A stretch of DNA of 64,000 bases, taken from positions 1-64,000 of the forward strand of contig CAVTND010000025.1 in NCBI GenBank assembly GCA_963735955.1, in the 5' to 3' direction. A model generated the notes under the pieces. That model saw only the letters and a program-made list of their open reading frames with translations, was not told where the DNA came from and searched no databases. Source of the stretch: CAVTND01 sp963735955. GTDB lineage: Bacteria; Pseudomonadota; Gammaproteobacteria; Burkholderiales; Burkholderiaceae_F. The position numbers and the translations under genes are program-made. Of this stretch, positions 29,182-37,133 are shown piece after piece. Numbering within the stretch: position 1 is the first letter of the stretch; each line of letters begins with the position of its first letter.

Positions 29182-29970
29182 TCACCGCGAGGACCATGCT
29201 GGAAAGTCTTCCACCGTAGCAGTATGCGTCACCAACTGCGTGCCATTCCAGAGATGCAGATGGAATCCTGATGGTTCGAACGTAAAGCGAATGTCCGCTC
29301 CGGGCATGAGATCGAGCAGCAACTGATGCGCAATGCTCGGGCACACCGAGGCCACTGTGCCGGCGAAACGAGCCTGAATGTTGCGGTGGTAATGACCACT
29401 GATGATGCGCTCGACGTGCCCATAGCGACCGACAACGGCAGCTTCCGCGGCCGGGTCGGCCAGCGTCATCGCGTCCATGGTCGTCATTCCGGTTCTGAAC
29501 GGAGGGTGATGCTGCGCGATCACCGTCGGACGATCGGATTCCGCCAGTTTTTGGTCAAGCCACCCTAGCCGTTGCGCGCAGAGTGCGCCACCGGGCGCTC
29601 CGGGCACAAGGGTGTCGAGCACCACGAGGCGCACGTCCAGGTCCTCAACCGTGTACTGCACGAATCGGTTCTCACCCACGAGGTGAGGATGATCCGGAAA
29701 CGCCGCTTGCAATGCACCACGATCGTCGTGGTTGCCGACTGCCAGGTACACCGGCATGGTCAGCGGCACAAGCAACTCGCGCAGCAGCCCGTACTCCTCG
29801 GCTGTCCCGTGGTCGGTCAGATCGCCCGTCGCGATGACCGCATCCGGGCGGCGCGGTAGTGCAAGGATCTTGCCAACGCAGCGCTCGAGCATGCGGGGCG
29901 TGTCGATTCGACCGTAGGCCAGCGTGCCCTCCCCTACGATGTGAGGATCACTGATCTGGCACAGCAACAT
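29182..29970 (-). CDS. CpdA-like cyclic-nucleotide phosphodiesterase
   Basis: This 262-residue metallophosphoesterase has the full metal-binding set: QISDPHIVGEG (Asp-x-His), ATGDLTDHG, VGNHDDRG, AQHHPPF and SGHYHRNIQ. The pattern is that of class III cAMP phosphodiesterases (CpdA). The C-terminal domain is slightly unusual but of normal length. It is transcribed just before the cyclase gene, one base apart, which favours cAMP as substrate. The 294-base gap to thiG on the other strand is the probable promoter region for this pair. Confidence 0.87.
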   Translation of the reverse strand: MLLCQISDPHIVGEGTLAYGRIDTPRMLERCVGKILALPRRPDAVIATGDLTDHGTAEEYGLLRELLVPLTMPVYLAVGNHDDRGALQAAFPDHPHLVGENRFVQYTVEDLDVRLVVLDTLVPGAPGGALCAQRLGWLDQKLAESDRPTVIAQHHPPFRTGMTTMDAMTLADPAAEAAVVGRYGHVERIISGHYHRNIQARFAGTVASVCPSIAHQLLLDLMPGADIRFTFEPSGFHLHLWNGTQLVTHTATVEDFPAWSSR

Positions 29971-30263
29971 GTCGTGATCCTTTGCGCAGGCGTTGTCGCC
30001 AATCCCCGGTGCGCTTCCGTGGGTGCGAAGGTGCTGTGGTGGGAAAAGACGAATGTCCCACGCCGCGAGCTAACAGGCCCGGATCCTGCGATCGATCAGA
30101 TGGTGCTCGCGAGCGGCGCGATATTAGCCCAGCATGCGCGCGAAATTTGCTGCACTTCTGCGAGTTCCGGAGCAACTCGCCTCGATCGACCGGCAATGTC
30201 GGTCGCGAGACAGAATGGCACCGACGCGTAAAATCCTTCGCATCCACCGCCTGCGACTTCGAT

Positions 30264-31067
30264 GTGAAACACGATCCCCTGCGTATAGGACGACGCGAAT
30301 TCAGTTCACGGCTGCTGGTTGGCACCGGCAAATACCGTGATCTGGCGCAGACACGCGCCGCGGTCGAATCAAGCGGCGCCCAGATCGTGACGGTTGCCAT
30401 TCGTCGCACCAACATCGGGCAGAATCCAGGCGAACCCAGCCTGCTCGATGTTCTTCCCCCCACGCAGTACACGATGCTGCCGAACAGTGCCGGCTGTTAC
30501 AGCGCCGAAGACGCGGTGCGAACACTGCGCCTGGCGCGCGAACTGCTCGACGGCCACGCGCTGACGAAGCTCGAGGTGCTGGGTGATGCAGCGACGCTCT
30601 ATCCCAACATGCCCGAGACCATCAAGGCTGCCGAAACCCTGGTGCACGAAGGATTCGAGGTCATGGTGTACTGCTCAGATGATCCGATCCAGGCGCAGGT
30701 GCTGGAGTCGATCGGCTGCGTGGCAATCATGCCGCTCGCCTCGCTTATCGGCTCGGGCATGGGCGTTCTGAATCCGTGGAATATCCGGCTGATACTGGAG
30801 AAGGCGAAGGTGCCGGTCATTGTCGATGCCGGGGTTGGCACCGCAAGCGATGCCGCGATTTCGATGGAACTCGGCTGCGCCGGCGTTCTGATGAACACGG
30901 CGATCGCGCAGGCGCAGGACCCGGTGCTGATGGCCTCGGCCATGAAGAAAGCGGTCGAAGCCGGTCGCGAGGCGTTTCTTGCCGGACGCATGCCACGCAA
31001 ACTCTATAGCGCGGCGCCATCCTCGCCACCGACCGGGGTGATTGCTTCCGTCAAGCCCGCCGCGTGA
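30264..31067 (+). CDS. thiG: Thiazole synthase ThiG
   Basis: ThiG condenses deoxyxylulose phosphate with sulfur from ThiS to form the thiazole of thiamine. The 267-residue protein begins with a GTG (VKHDPLRIGRREF). It shows SRLLVGTGKYRDL, the Schiff-base Lys in LTKLEVLGDAATLYPNM, MPLASLIGSGMGVLNPWNIR and DAGVGTASDAAISMELGCAG, all family hallmarks. The frame is open upstream to 29982, but that part lies in the divergent promoter zone and is not conserved. The gene overlaps trmB by four bases (GTGA). Confidence 0.94.
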   Translation: MKHDPLRIGRREFSSRLLVGTGKYRDLAQTRAAVESSGAQIVTVAIRRTNIGQNPGEPSLLDVLPPTQYTMLPNSAGCYSAEDAVRTLRLARELLDGHALTKLEVLGDAATLYPNMPETIKAAETLVHEGFEVMVYCSDDPIQAQVLESIGCVAIMPLASLIGSGMGVLNPWNIRLILEKAKVPVIVDAGVGTASDAAISMELGCAGVLMNTAIAQAQDPVLMASAMKKAVEAGREAFLAGRMPRKLYSAAPSSPPTGVIASVKPAA

Positions 31068-31777
31068 GCGCAGACCCTGCGATCGACACTGTCGGTCCCC
31101 CGTACCGCCACATTCGCAGCTACGCACGGCGGCGCGGCCATGTGTCGCAGGGGCAGCGTCGCGCCTTCGACACACTGCTGCCACGCTACGGCCTCGCCTA
31201 CGCACCAGGGCCGCTCGATCTGACGGCAGCCTTTGGCCGCACCGCCCCTACCGTTCTTGAAATCGGCTTTGGAATGGGCGAAACCACGGCGCAGATCGCA
31301 GGCGCGCGGCCGGACGTCAATTTCCTCGGGGTCGAAGTGTTTCAGGCCGGCGTCGGCGCGCTGCTCAGAAGAATCAACGAGAGCGGACTCCTCAATCTGC
31401 GGGTGATTCATCACGATGCCGTCGAGGTCGTGCGAGAGATGCTGGCCACCGATTCACTGGCCGGCGTGCACATCTTCTTTCCCGATCCCTGGCAGAAGAA
31501 GCGCCACCACAAGCGGCGCCTGATTGCCCAGCCCTTCATCGGCCTGCTGGCGAGCCGCATCGCGCCCGGTGGCTACCTGCATTGCGCGACCGACTGGGAC
31601 GAGTATGCCGCTCAGATGCTCGAGGTGCTTGCCGCCGAGCCGCAACTCGCCAATCTTCACAACGGCTTTGCCCCCGACGCGTGCAATCCGATTGCGGTGC
31701 GGCCGACCACGAAGTTCCACGCACGCGGCGAGAAGCTCGGCCACGGCGTCCGCGATCTGGTGCTCGCGCGCCGTTGA
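31064..31777 (+). CDS. trmB: tRNA (guanine-N7-)-methyltransferase TrmB
   Basis: TrmB adds the m7G46 modification to tRNA using SAM. The 237-residue protein starts with a GTG inside the thiG stop. It has the SAM loop VLEIGFGMGETTAQIA and the catalytic tract VHIFFPDPWQKKRHHKRRL. Length fits the family. The thiG-trmB pair is common in beta-proteobacteria. Confidence 0.94.
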   Translation: MSADPAIDTVGPPYRHIRSYARRRGHVSQGQRRAFDTLLPRYGLAYAPGPLDLTAAFGRTAPTVLEIGFGMGETTAQIAGARPDVNFLGVEVFQAGVGALLRRINESGLLNLRVIHHDAVEVVREMLATDSLAGVHIFFPDPWQKKRHHKRRLIAQPFIGLLASRIAPGGYLHCATDWDEYAAQMLEVLAAEPQLANLHNGFAPDACNPIAVRPTTKFHARGEKLGHGVRDLVLARR

Positions 31778-31790
31778 TCAGCAGCGCGAG

Positions 31791-32225
31791 CTAGGCCCGC
31801 TTCGCCGAAAGTACCGCTCGTTCATCTTCGCTGGGCAATTGCGGCTTGTCGCGGTCGGCCGCGACCAGGCACAGGAAGCCGAGGGCGGCATCCGGCGCCG
31901 CGTGAAACTGGTGCCAGGTCAATGGATCGATCGTGACGAGATCGCGTTCAGCAAGCGGATGCAACTCGGTGCCAATCTGCACCGAACCCCGCCCGCGCAG
32001 TATCAGGACCGCGTGGGTGTGCTCATGTCGCTCGAGCGTCGAGTGACCGTTCGCGGCAACCTCGAAGTAGCGCAGTTCGCACGACTGATCCGGCTGCGCA
32101 AACAGCACCTGCCGAGTGACATCCCGGAACGGCGCCCCGCCCTCGTCCTTGTACCGCAGCAGCTCGACCGCCTCCCAGCGGTAATTTCCTGCGGCCTCCG
32201 GGACGAAGCGGCGCACTCCGCTCAT
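31791..32225 (-). CDS. Cupin domain protein
   Basis: This 144-residue protein is a single-domain cupin with metal-ligand histidines in LERHEHTHAVLILRG and in PLTWHQFHA. The glycine-rich turn GRGSVQIGTELHPLAERD is intact. It lies 73 bases downstream of the RuBisCO-like gene on the same strand, so the two are probably one unit. In Rhodospirillum rubrum a cupin acts after a RuBisCO-like isomerase and releases methanethiol from a methylthio-sugar phosphate; whether that holds here is inference. Confidence 0.8.
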   Translation of the reverse strand: MSGVRRFVPEAAGNYRWEAVELLRYKDEGGAPFRDVTRQVLFAQPDQSCELRYFEVAANGHSTLERHEHTHAVLILRGRGSVQIGTELHPLAERDLVTIDPLTWHQFHAAPDAALGFLCLVAADRDKPQLPSEDERAVLSAKRA

Positions 32226-32298
32226 TGGCCCATCCGAGGCGCGCCACGTCGGCCCGACACCGAGCTGGGCTCGACCACCTGACGCCGATTCCGATGAC

Positions 32299-33411
32299 TC
32301 ATACGTTGGCTTTGTTGCTTGCCGCCTCGACGGCGTCGACGAAGGCGCGGCTGCGGGCCGCCAGCTCGGCGCGCGCCGACAGCAGTGAACCGCCGATCAG
32401 CAGCATTGCATCGTCACCGTAATCGTCGATCAACTCGGGCACGCGCTCGAGCGCCATGCCGCCGGCCGGCACCGGCAGCGAAGGCGCCAGGCCATGCCAG
32501 GGACTGCGGGCCCGCTCCGCGATCGCCTGGCAGAGCAGGCGCGAATAGCTGAAGCGCCCGCCGTGATTCGGAAAGATGACGGCATCGGCACCGAACAGGC
32601 GGAACAGGCGGCCCAGCAGAGCCGGCGCCGCAATCTGGTTGCCCGCCAGGGCCGGGTGCGCCAGCCAGGCGACTGAATCGAATTCGCGGCGCAATGCATT
32701 GAAGTTGGCGACACCGGCGACCATCGGCGCGACCAGCACCATGCGCACGTCGTGGGCGACTGCAAACCTGAGCTGAGATCGCATCTGCTCGTAGGTTCCC
32801 GACAGACTGGGCGCGTAGACGGCCGGGAACGACGGCGCGCGGCGCACGGATGCAAGCGCGCTCTGGCACGCCACGACACGCGCTTCGAACGGTGCGCTGC
32901 AATGGTTCGCCCAGCCATGGTCGTCCTTGATGACATCGATCCCGGCTTCGGCGAACACGCGCGTCATGCGCGCAAGCTCGTCCAATGTCGAACCGATCGG
33001 CTTGAGCGCGGTACAAGTGAGCGCCCGCTCCCTGACTCCGGTCAGCCGCCGTAGTCCTTCAATGCCGAATTGCGGCCCGGTGAGCGTTGCGGCGAGCGAC
33101 GACGGGACATCGACATCAATTAGATGCACATCGTCATGCAACGAGCTGTTGCCGAACAGCATGTTCATCAGCTGACCCGCATCGGCGGCAACCGACTCGC
33201 TCGAAAGCGCGAGCTGCGCCTGGCTGCTGCCATCGGATTGGAGCTCGATGCTTTCCACGCGTGCCATCACTTCGCGCAGGATCCGCGGGTCCATCACCGC
33301 CGCGGCCGGCATTTCGATGCTCTGTTCGAGCGCCAGAGTCTGCGCACGCTGCTCTGCTTCGTGCGGCGAACAGGTCAGTCGGTAGGTCGCGAGAATCGAC
33401 TCGGAGTTCAT
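32299..33411 (-). CDS. RuBisCO-like protein (form IV)
   Basis: This 370-residue protein has the RuBisCO large-subunit fold. It shows LTCTALKPIGSTLDEL, which keeps the Lys equivalent to residue 175 (here K137) but has Ile where form I has Lys177. GIDVIKDDHGWANH holds Lys, Asp, Asp but His instead of the usual Glu. IFPNHGGRFSYSR follows. Lys334-type loop 6 residues are missing. It is shorter than true RuBisCO (about 470), so it cannot fix CO2. Likely reactions of the group are sugar-phosphate enolisation, isomerisation or decarboxylation. A cupin follows in the same unit. Confidence 0.85.
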   Translation of the reverse strand: MNSESILATYRLTCSPHEAEQRAQTLALEQSIEMPAAAVMDPRILREVMARVESIELQSDGSSQAQLALSSESVAADAGQLMNMLFGNSSLHDDVHLIDVDVPSSLAATLTGPQFGIEGLRRLTGVRERALTCTALKPIGSTLDELARMTRVFAEAGIDVIKDDHGWANHCSAPFEARVVACQSALASVRRAPSFPAVYAPSLSGTYEQMRSQLRFAVAHDVRMVLVAPMVAGVANFNALRREFDSVAWLAHPALAGNQIAAPALLGRLFRLFGADAVIFPNHGGRFSYSRLLCQAIAERARSPWHGLAPSLPVPAGGMALERVPELIDDYGDDAMLLIGGSLLSARAELAARSRAFVDAVEAASNKANV

Positions 33412-33694
33412 GCGGCGATTCTAGGGCCGGTTCCCGCCAGGACCGGGATTCGCCCGCCACTGAGCTCTCCTCGCGCACGAGTCGCACGGGGTGGGCGAGC
33501 GCAATCATTCGGCCAAATGTTTGCGCTCGCCTCCCGCTTTCAGCCTGGCTGCGCGGAGCGCCGCCATCAGCCTGCTCGCGCCGGCTGACCGCCAATGTGC
33601 GTGAACTCTGCAGCGCCGTCCACCGCCACTGTCGCATTGGCGTAACACGCGTTTGGGTTACTGATCTGACTCGCCCGCGGTTCGCCGGCGATCC

Positions 33695-35200
33695 TCAGGT
33701 CTGGGCTACGGCCTCGTCGTCGGCGTGGACTGCGCGTTCGTCGGCCCAATCCCGCAGCGCCTCCATCTTTTCGGCCATGACCACCGACAAGGGTCGCGTA
33801 CGCTCGATTTCGGCCAGGATATCGGCAGAACACAGACTCTCATTGCGTGCACGTGCCTCGAAGGAGGCCGAGACGATCGCCTGCTCGATTTCGGCGCCCG
33901 AGTAGCCCTGCGCCAGGCGCGCCAGCCCCGCAACATCGAACTTTGAGGCGTCCTGGCCGCGCTTGGCAAGGTGGATGCGCGCAATCTGCTCTCGCGCCAC
34001 GGCATTGGGAAAGTCGACGAAGAAAATCTCGTCGAACCGGCCTTTGCGAATCAGCTCCGGCGGCAGTTTCGAGATGTCGTTCGCCGTCGCAATGATGAAT
34101 ACCGGCTCGGTACGCTCGCTCATCCAGGTCAGCAGCGAGCCCAGGACCCGGCGCGAAACCCCGCCATCGCCCTCGCCACTGTCGGTGGAGATGCCCTTCT
34201 CCAGTTCATCGATCCACAACACGCACGGCGACATGCTCTCGGCCGCCGCAAAGGCGGCGCGCAGATTGCGCTCGGTCTCGCCGTAGTACTTGTTGTACAA
34301 CGCGCCGAAGTCGAGTCGCATCAGGGGCACGCCCCATTCGCCGGCAACTGCCCGGGCCGCCAGGCTCTTGCCGCCGCCCTGCACTCCGAGCAACACGATG
34401 CCCTTGGGTCGATCCACGGCGCTGCCGGCGTCGAGGAACGGCTTGCGGCGCAGCGTGATCCAGTGCTTCAGGCGCGCCAGCCCGCCGACATCGTCGAATT
34501 TCACCTTGCTCTGCTCGTACGCAAGCGTGCTGGCGCCGCCGAGAGCCTCGTACTTGGTTGCCAGCACGCGTCGGACATCGTCGGCGTCGATCGCGCCGTC
34601 ATCGCGCAGAGCCTGCCGGACCAGCCGCCGCACATCCTCCTGCTCCATTCCAAGCAGATGCATGATCAGCATCTCGAGTGAATGGCGGTCGCTGCGCGGC
34701 TTCTCGCCGCTCTGCTGTTCGTAGCGGCGCGCCTCCTCGTTGACGATGCCGCGGATGTCGTCCCGGCTTGGCATGAGTGGATGAAAGTGGGCCGACAGGC
34801 GCAGCACCTCGGGCGGCATATCATCCAGCCGCGGGCTGATGAAAATCAGCGTGCGTGCAGTCTTTGCGTGCGACAGCGCGATCTCTCGCACGAGCCGCAT
34901 GGCGACCGGATCCTTGAAGCCCGGATGCGCATCACACAGCACGTACAGGCCGTTCTGTGCTGTCTTGTCGATGTGCTTGAGTGCGTCGAGGAGGTCATTG
35001 GTCTGGTAAATGGCCTCGTCACGGCCGTGGCGCCGGATGCCGGTAGTGATGCTCCAGGTCATCAGAACCTGGTTTTCGAGGTTGGCCGCTTTCTGCAACA
35101 GTTCAAGCAGGCGCGGCTCCTCATGTGACTCGACCAGAATCACCGGAAAGCGCGAGCGCAGCAGCGCGCACAGTTCCTGCACTTCGTCACGATTGTTCAT
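33695..35200 (-). CDS. Ycf46-like AAA ATPase
   Basis: The 501-residue protein starts MNNRDEVQELCALLRSRFPV, with a family-typical N-terminal domain. The AAA domain has Walker A LLGVQGGGKSLAARA, Walker B VLWIDELEKGIS and the GRFDEIFFVDFP segment, ending with a lid. I chose the ATG at 35200 because GGGGAG lies just upstream and the family starts there; open frame beyond it runs into an inverted-repeat element. Ycf46-like proteins occur in cyanobacteria and many bacteria; their role is not well known. The next gene upstream overlaps it by 14 bases. Confidence 0.82.
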   Translation of the reverse strand: MNNRDEVQELCALLRSRFPVILVESHEEPRLLELLQKAANLENQVLMTWSITTGIRRHGRDEAIYQTNDLLDALKHIDKTAQNGLYVLCDAHPGFKDPVAMRLVREIALSHAKTARTLIFISPRLDDMPPEVLRLSAHFHPLMPSRDDIRGIVNEEARRYEQQSGEKPRSDRHSLEMLIMHLLGMEQEDVRRLVRQALRDDGAIDADDVRRVLATKYEALGGASTLAYEQSKVKFDDVGGLARLKHWITLRRKPFLDAGSAVDRPKGIVLLGVQGGGKSLAARAVAGEWGVPLMRLDFGALYNKYYGETERNLRAAFAAAESMSPCVLWIDELEKGISTDSGEGDGGVSRRVLGSLLTWMSERTEPVFIIATANDISKLPPELIRKGRFDEIFFVDFPNAVAREQIARIHLAKRGQDASKFDVAGLARLAQGYSGAEIEQAIVSASFEARARNESLCSADILAEIERTRPLSVVMAEKMEALRDWADERAVHADDEAVAQT

Positions 35201-36143
35201 GCACACTCCCCGGCAGTGCTCCACTCGTACGCGCAGCGCGCGCCAGAGTCGCAAGATCGTAGGCAAGCCATAGAGCTTGTCCGTCAGTGATTCGTGCGTG
35301 CGACGGGGGTGGCCGGCTCGCAGGGCTAGGCACGAGGAGCGCCGTTTGGCCAGCCCAAATAAGCGACGAGCAACGTCGCCATGCGGGCCGGCCACCCCGG
35401 TCCCGAAGGGTTGCCGCCAGCAAGCCCGCCCGCGGTGTTGCACGGCTTGGCCGTAGCTGGACTACTGTCCTGCGCCGCGCGCCTTGCAGGCGGACTTGCT
35501 GGCGACAACGCATCGCACGAATCACTGACGGACAAGCTCTATGTCCGACCAGCAGCAGCGCACCGACCTTCGGCGCTTGCAGGACCTGAACCAGGAAGCC
35601 GCTGGCGATCAGGGTCACGTGCAGCACCACGATGCGTCCATAGGGCGCGCGCATCAGCGCGGGCAGCGGCGTCGGCTGGCCACGGCTGTCGATTGCCCAT
35701 TGAATGAAGCCGACGGCATGCATGAGGATCAGGGCTGCGATCGCCATCCAGGCATCTCGGTCGACCAACAGGCGGTCGACCATGTGAAGGAGCGGCGGGA
35801 AAAGGCCGCCGTCCAGAGCTCCCTTGCCAAGGTCCTGCGCGCCGAACAGTGCGGCGACGAAGATGCCGTGGACTGCAGTGAACAGTCCGTAGTGAATACT
35901 GAAGAAGGCCGCCGTAAAGAGTGAAGCTGCGAGGCCCGCGCCGCGCACACCGCTGGTCAGCATCTTTGCGACGTTGAATGCGCCGATGACGACGTTTTCG
36001 AACCAGAACAGGGCCATCACGATGAACACTGACCAGCCACCGATCAGCACCCCCCAGGCGATCACGGTCGCCGTCGCCACCGCGAGCGACAAGTCGAGCC
36101 AGCGCCAGCGATGCGCTTCCTCGCTGTCCAGCGCCTCGATCAT
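35187..36143 (-). CDS. DUF6498-like membrane protein interrupted in frame by an inverted-repeat element
   Basis: The first 200 residues (MIEALDSEEAHRWRWLDLSL...) form about five membrane spans with the family tract VMALFWFENVVIGAFNVAKM. They end PKVGALLLVG just where the 35269-35543 element begins. The frame stays open through the element (about 92 residues rich in Arg and Pro) and continues after it as LAYDLATLARAARTSGALPG, which looks like the original C-terminus (an LK-x-x-x-DL type helix). The start overlaps the uppP stop (TGATG), and the stop overlaps the Ycf46-like gene. The family call is moderate; the interruption is visible. Confidence 0.65.
   Translation of the reverse strand: MIEALDSEEAHRWRWLDLSLAVATATVIAWGVLIGGWSVFIVMALFWFENVVIGAFNVAKMLTSGVRGAGLAASLFTAAFFSIHYGLFTAVHGIFVAALFGAQDLGKGALDGGLFPPLLHMVDRLLVDRDAWMAIAALILMHAVGFIQWAIDSRGQPTPLPALMRAPYGRIVVLHVTLIASGFLVQVLQAPKVGALLLVGHRACPSVIRAMRCRQQVRLQGARRRTVVQLRPSRATPRAGLLAATLRDRGGRPAWRRCSSLIWAGQTALLVPSPASRPPPSHARITDGQALWLAYDLATLARAARTSGALPGSVHEQS
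35269..35543. mobile_element. 275-bp element with 30-bp perfect terminal inverted repeats
   Basis: The outer 30 bases at 35269-35298 are the exact reverse complement of 35514-35543 (core AGCTTGTCCGTCAGTGATTC). Inside there are further palindromes. GGGGTGGCCGGC (35306-35317) pairs with GCCGGCCACCCC (35387-35398), and 35411-35430 pairs with 35489-35508 at 18 of 20 positions. GCGACG/CGTCGC makes a small hairpin at 35363-35379. No transposase is encoded and no clear target duplication is seen. It looks like a MITE-type or palindromic mobile repeat. I saw no second copy in the window. Confidence 0.75.
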
Positions 36144-37000
36144 CAACGGGCCCAGCTGACCCAGCCGCCCCATGCGGTCAGCAGGATGAAGCCGCCGAAG
36201 GCGATCCGGTACCAGGCGAACACGTTGAAGTCGTGGCTGGCGACGTACCGGATCAGCCATCGAATGCAGGCGAGCGCCGAAGCGAAAGCAAACACCAGAC
36301 CGACGGCAAACAGCGGGCCATCCGCCGCGACAAGGGCTTCGCGCTGCTTCCATATCGACCATGCGCCCGCACCGATCAGGGTCGGAATCGCGAGGTAGAA
36401 GCTGAACTCGGTAGCGGCGCGCCGCGACAGGCCGAAGATCATGCCGCCGATGATGGTCGCGCCCGATCGACTGGTGCCTGGCACCAGGGCCAGGCACTGC
36501 GCCAGGCCGACTTTGAGGGCGTCAAGCGCGCTCATGTCGTCGACCGTTTCAACCCGGGCATGCCGTTGTCCCTGCAGATCGCGCTCCCCATAGCGCCGCT
36601 TGTGCCGGGCCTCGACCCACAGGATCACCAGGCCGCCGACGATAAAGGCCACCGCCACAGGCACTGGATGGAACAAATGCGACTGAATCAGTTTGCCGAA
36701 TGCCAGCCCAAGCACCACGGCCGGGGCGAACGCGATCGCAACATTGAGCGCAAATCGCCGTGCCCTGGCTTGCGAGCCAAGCCCGACCAGTGTGTCGGTC
36801 AGCTTGCGCCGATACTCCCAGATCACCGCCGCCATGGCCCCGGTCTGGATCGCGATCTCGAAGGTCGCCACCTTCTCGCCTTGAAATCCGAGCAGCGAAC
36901 TGGCGACGATCAGGTGTCCGGTCGACGAAATCGGCAGGAATTCGGTCAGGCCCTCGACCACGCCGAGTACCGCGGCTTTCAACAATACGATCAGATCCAA
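36143..37000 (-). CDS. uppP: Undecaprenyl-diphosphatase UppP (BacA)
   Basis: UppP recycles the lipid carrier for peptidoglycan by removing a phosphate from undecaprenyl pyrophosphate. The 285-residue membrane protein has both signature motifs: VVEGLTEFLPISSTGHL near the N-terminus and LVPGTSRSGATIIGGM in the middle, with about eight membrane spans. Length matches the family. It overlaps the next gene by one base (TGATG). Confidence 0.95.
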   Translation of the reverse strand: MDLIVLLKAAVLGVVEGLTEFLPISSTGHLIVASSLLGFQGEKVATFEIAIQTGAMAAVIWEYRRKLTDTLVGLGSQARARRFALNVAIAFAPAVVLGLAFGKLIQSHLFHPVPVAVAFIVGGLVILWVEARHKRRYGERDLQGQRHARVETVDDMSALDALKVGLAQCLALVPGTSRSGATIIGGMIFGLSRRAATEFSFYLAIPTLIGAGAWSIWKQREALVAADGPLFAVGLVFAFASALACIRWLIRYVASHDFNVFAWYRIAFGGFILLTAWGGWVSWAR

Positions 37001-37133
37001 GCGTCAGGACTCCAGCCCGGCAGGTGATCCGAGATCCGAAACCGGGATCCGTAATCGGTGGCATGCGCGGTTCCAACCTTGCGTGAAGCGCGCTGGTTCG
37101 ATGGATGTTAGTCGATGAGCGCTTGCCGGCGCC

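Noticed and set aside
33412..33694. Possible gene between the RuBisCO-like gene and the AAA ATPase gene
   Set aside because: Frames on both strands look like low-complexity Arg/Ala translation without start signals; most likely a promoter and trailer region.
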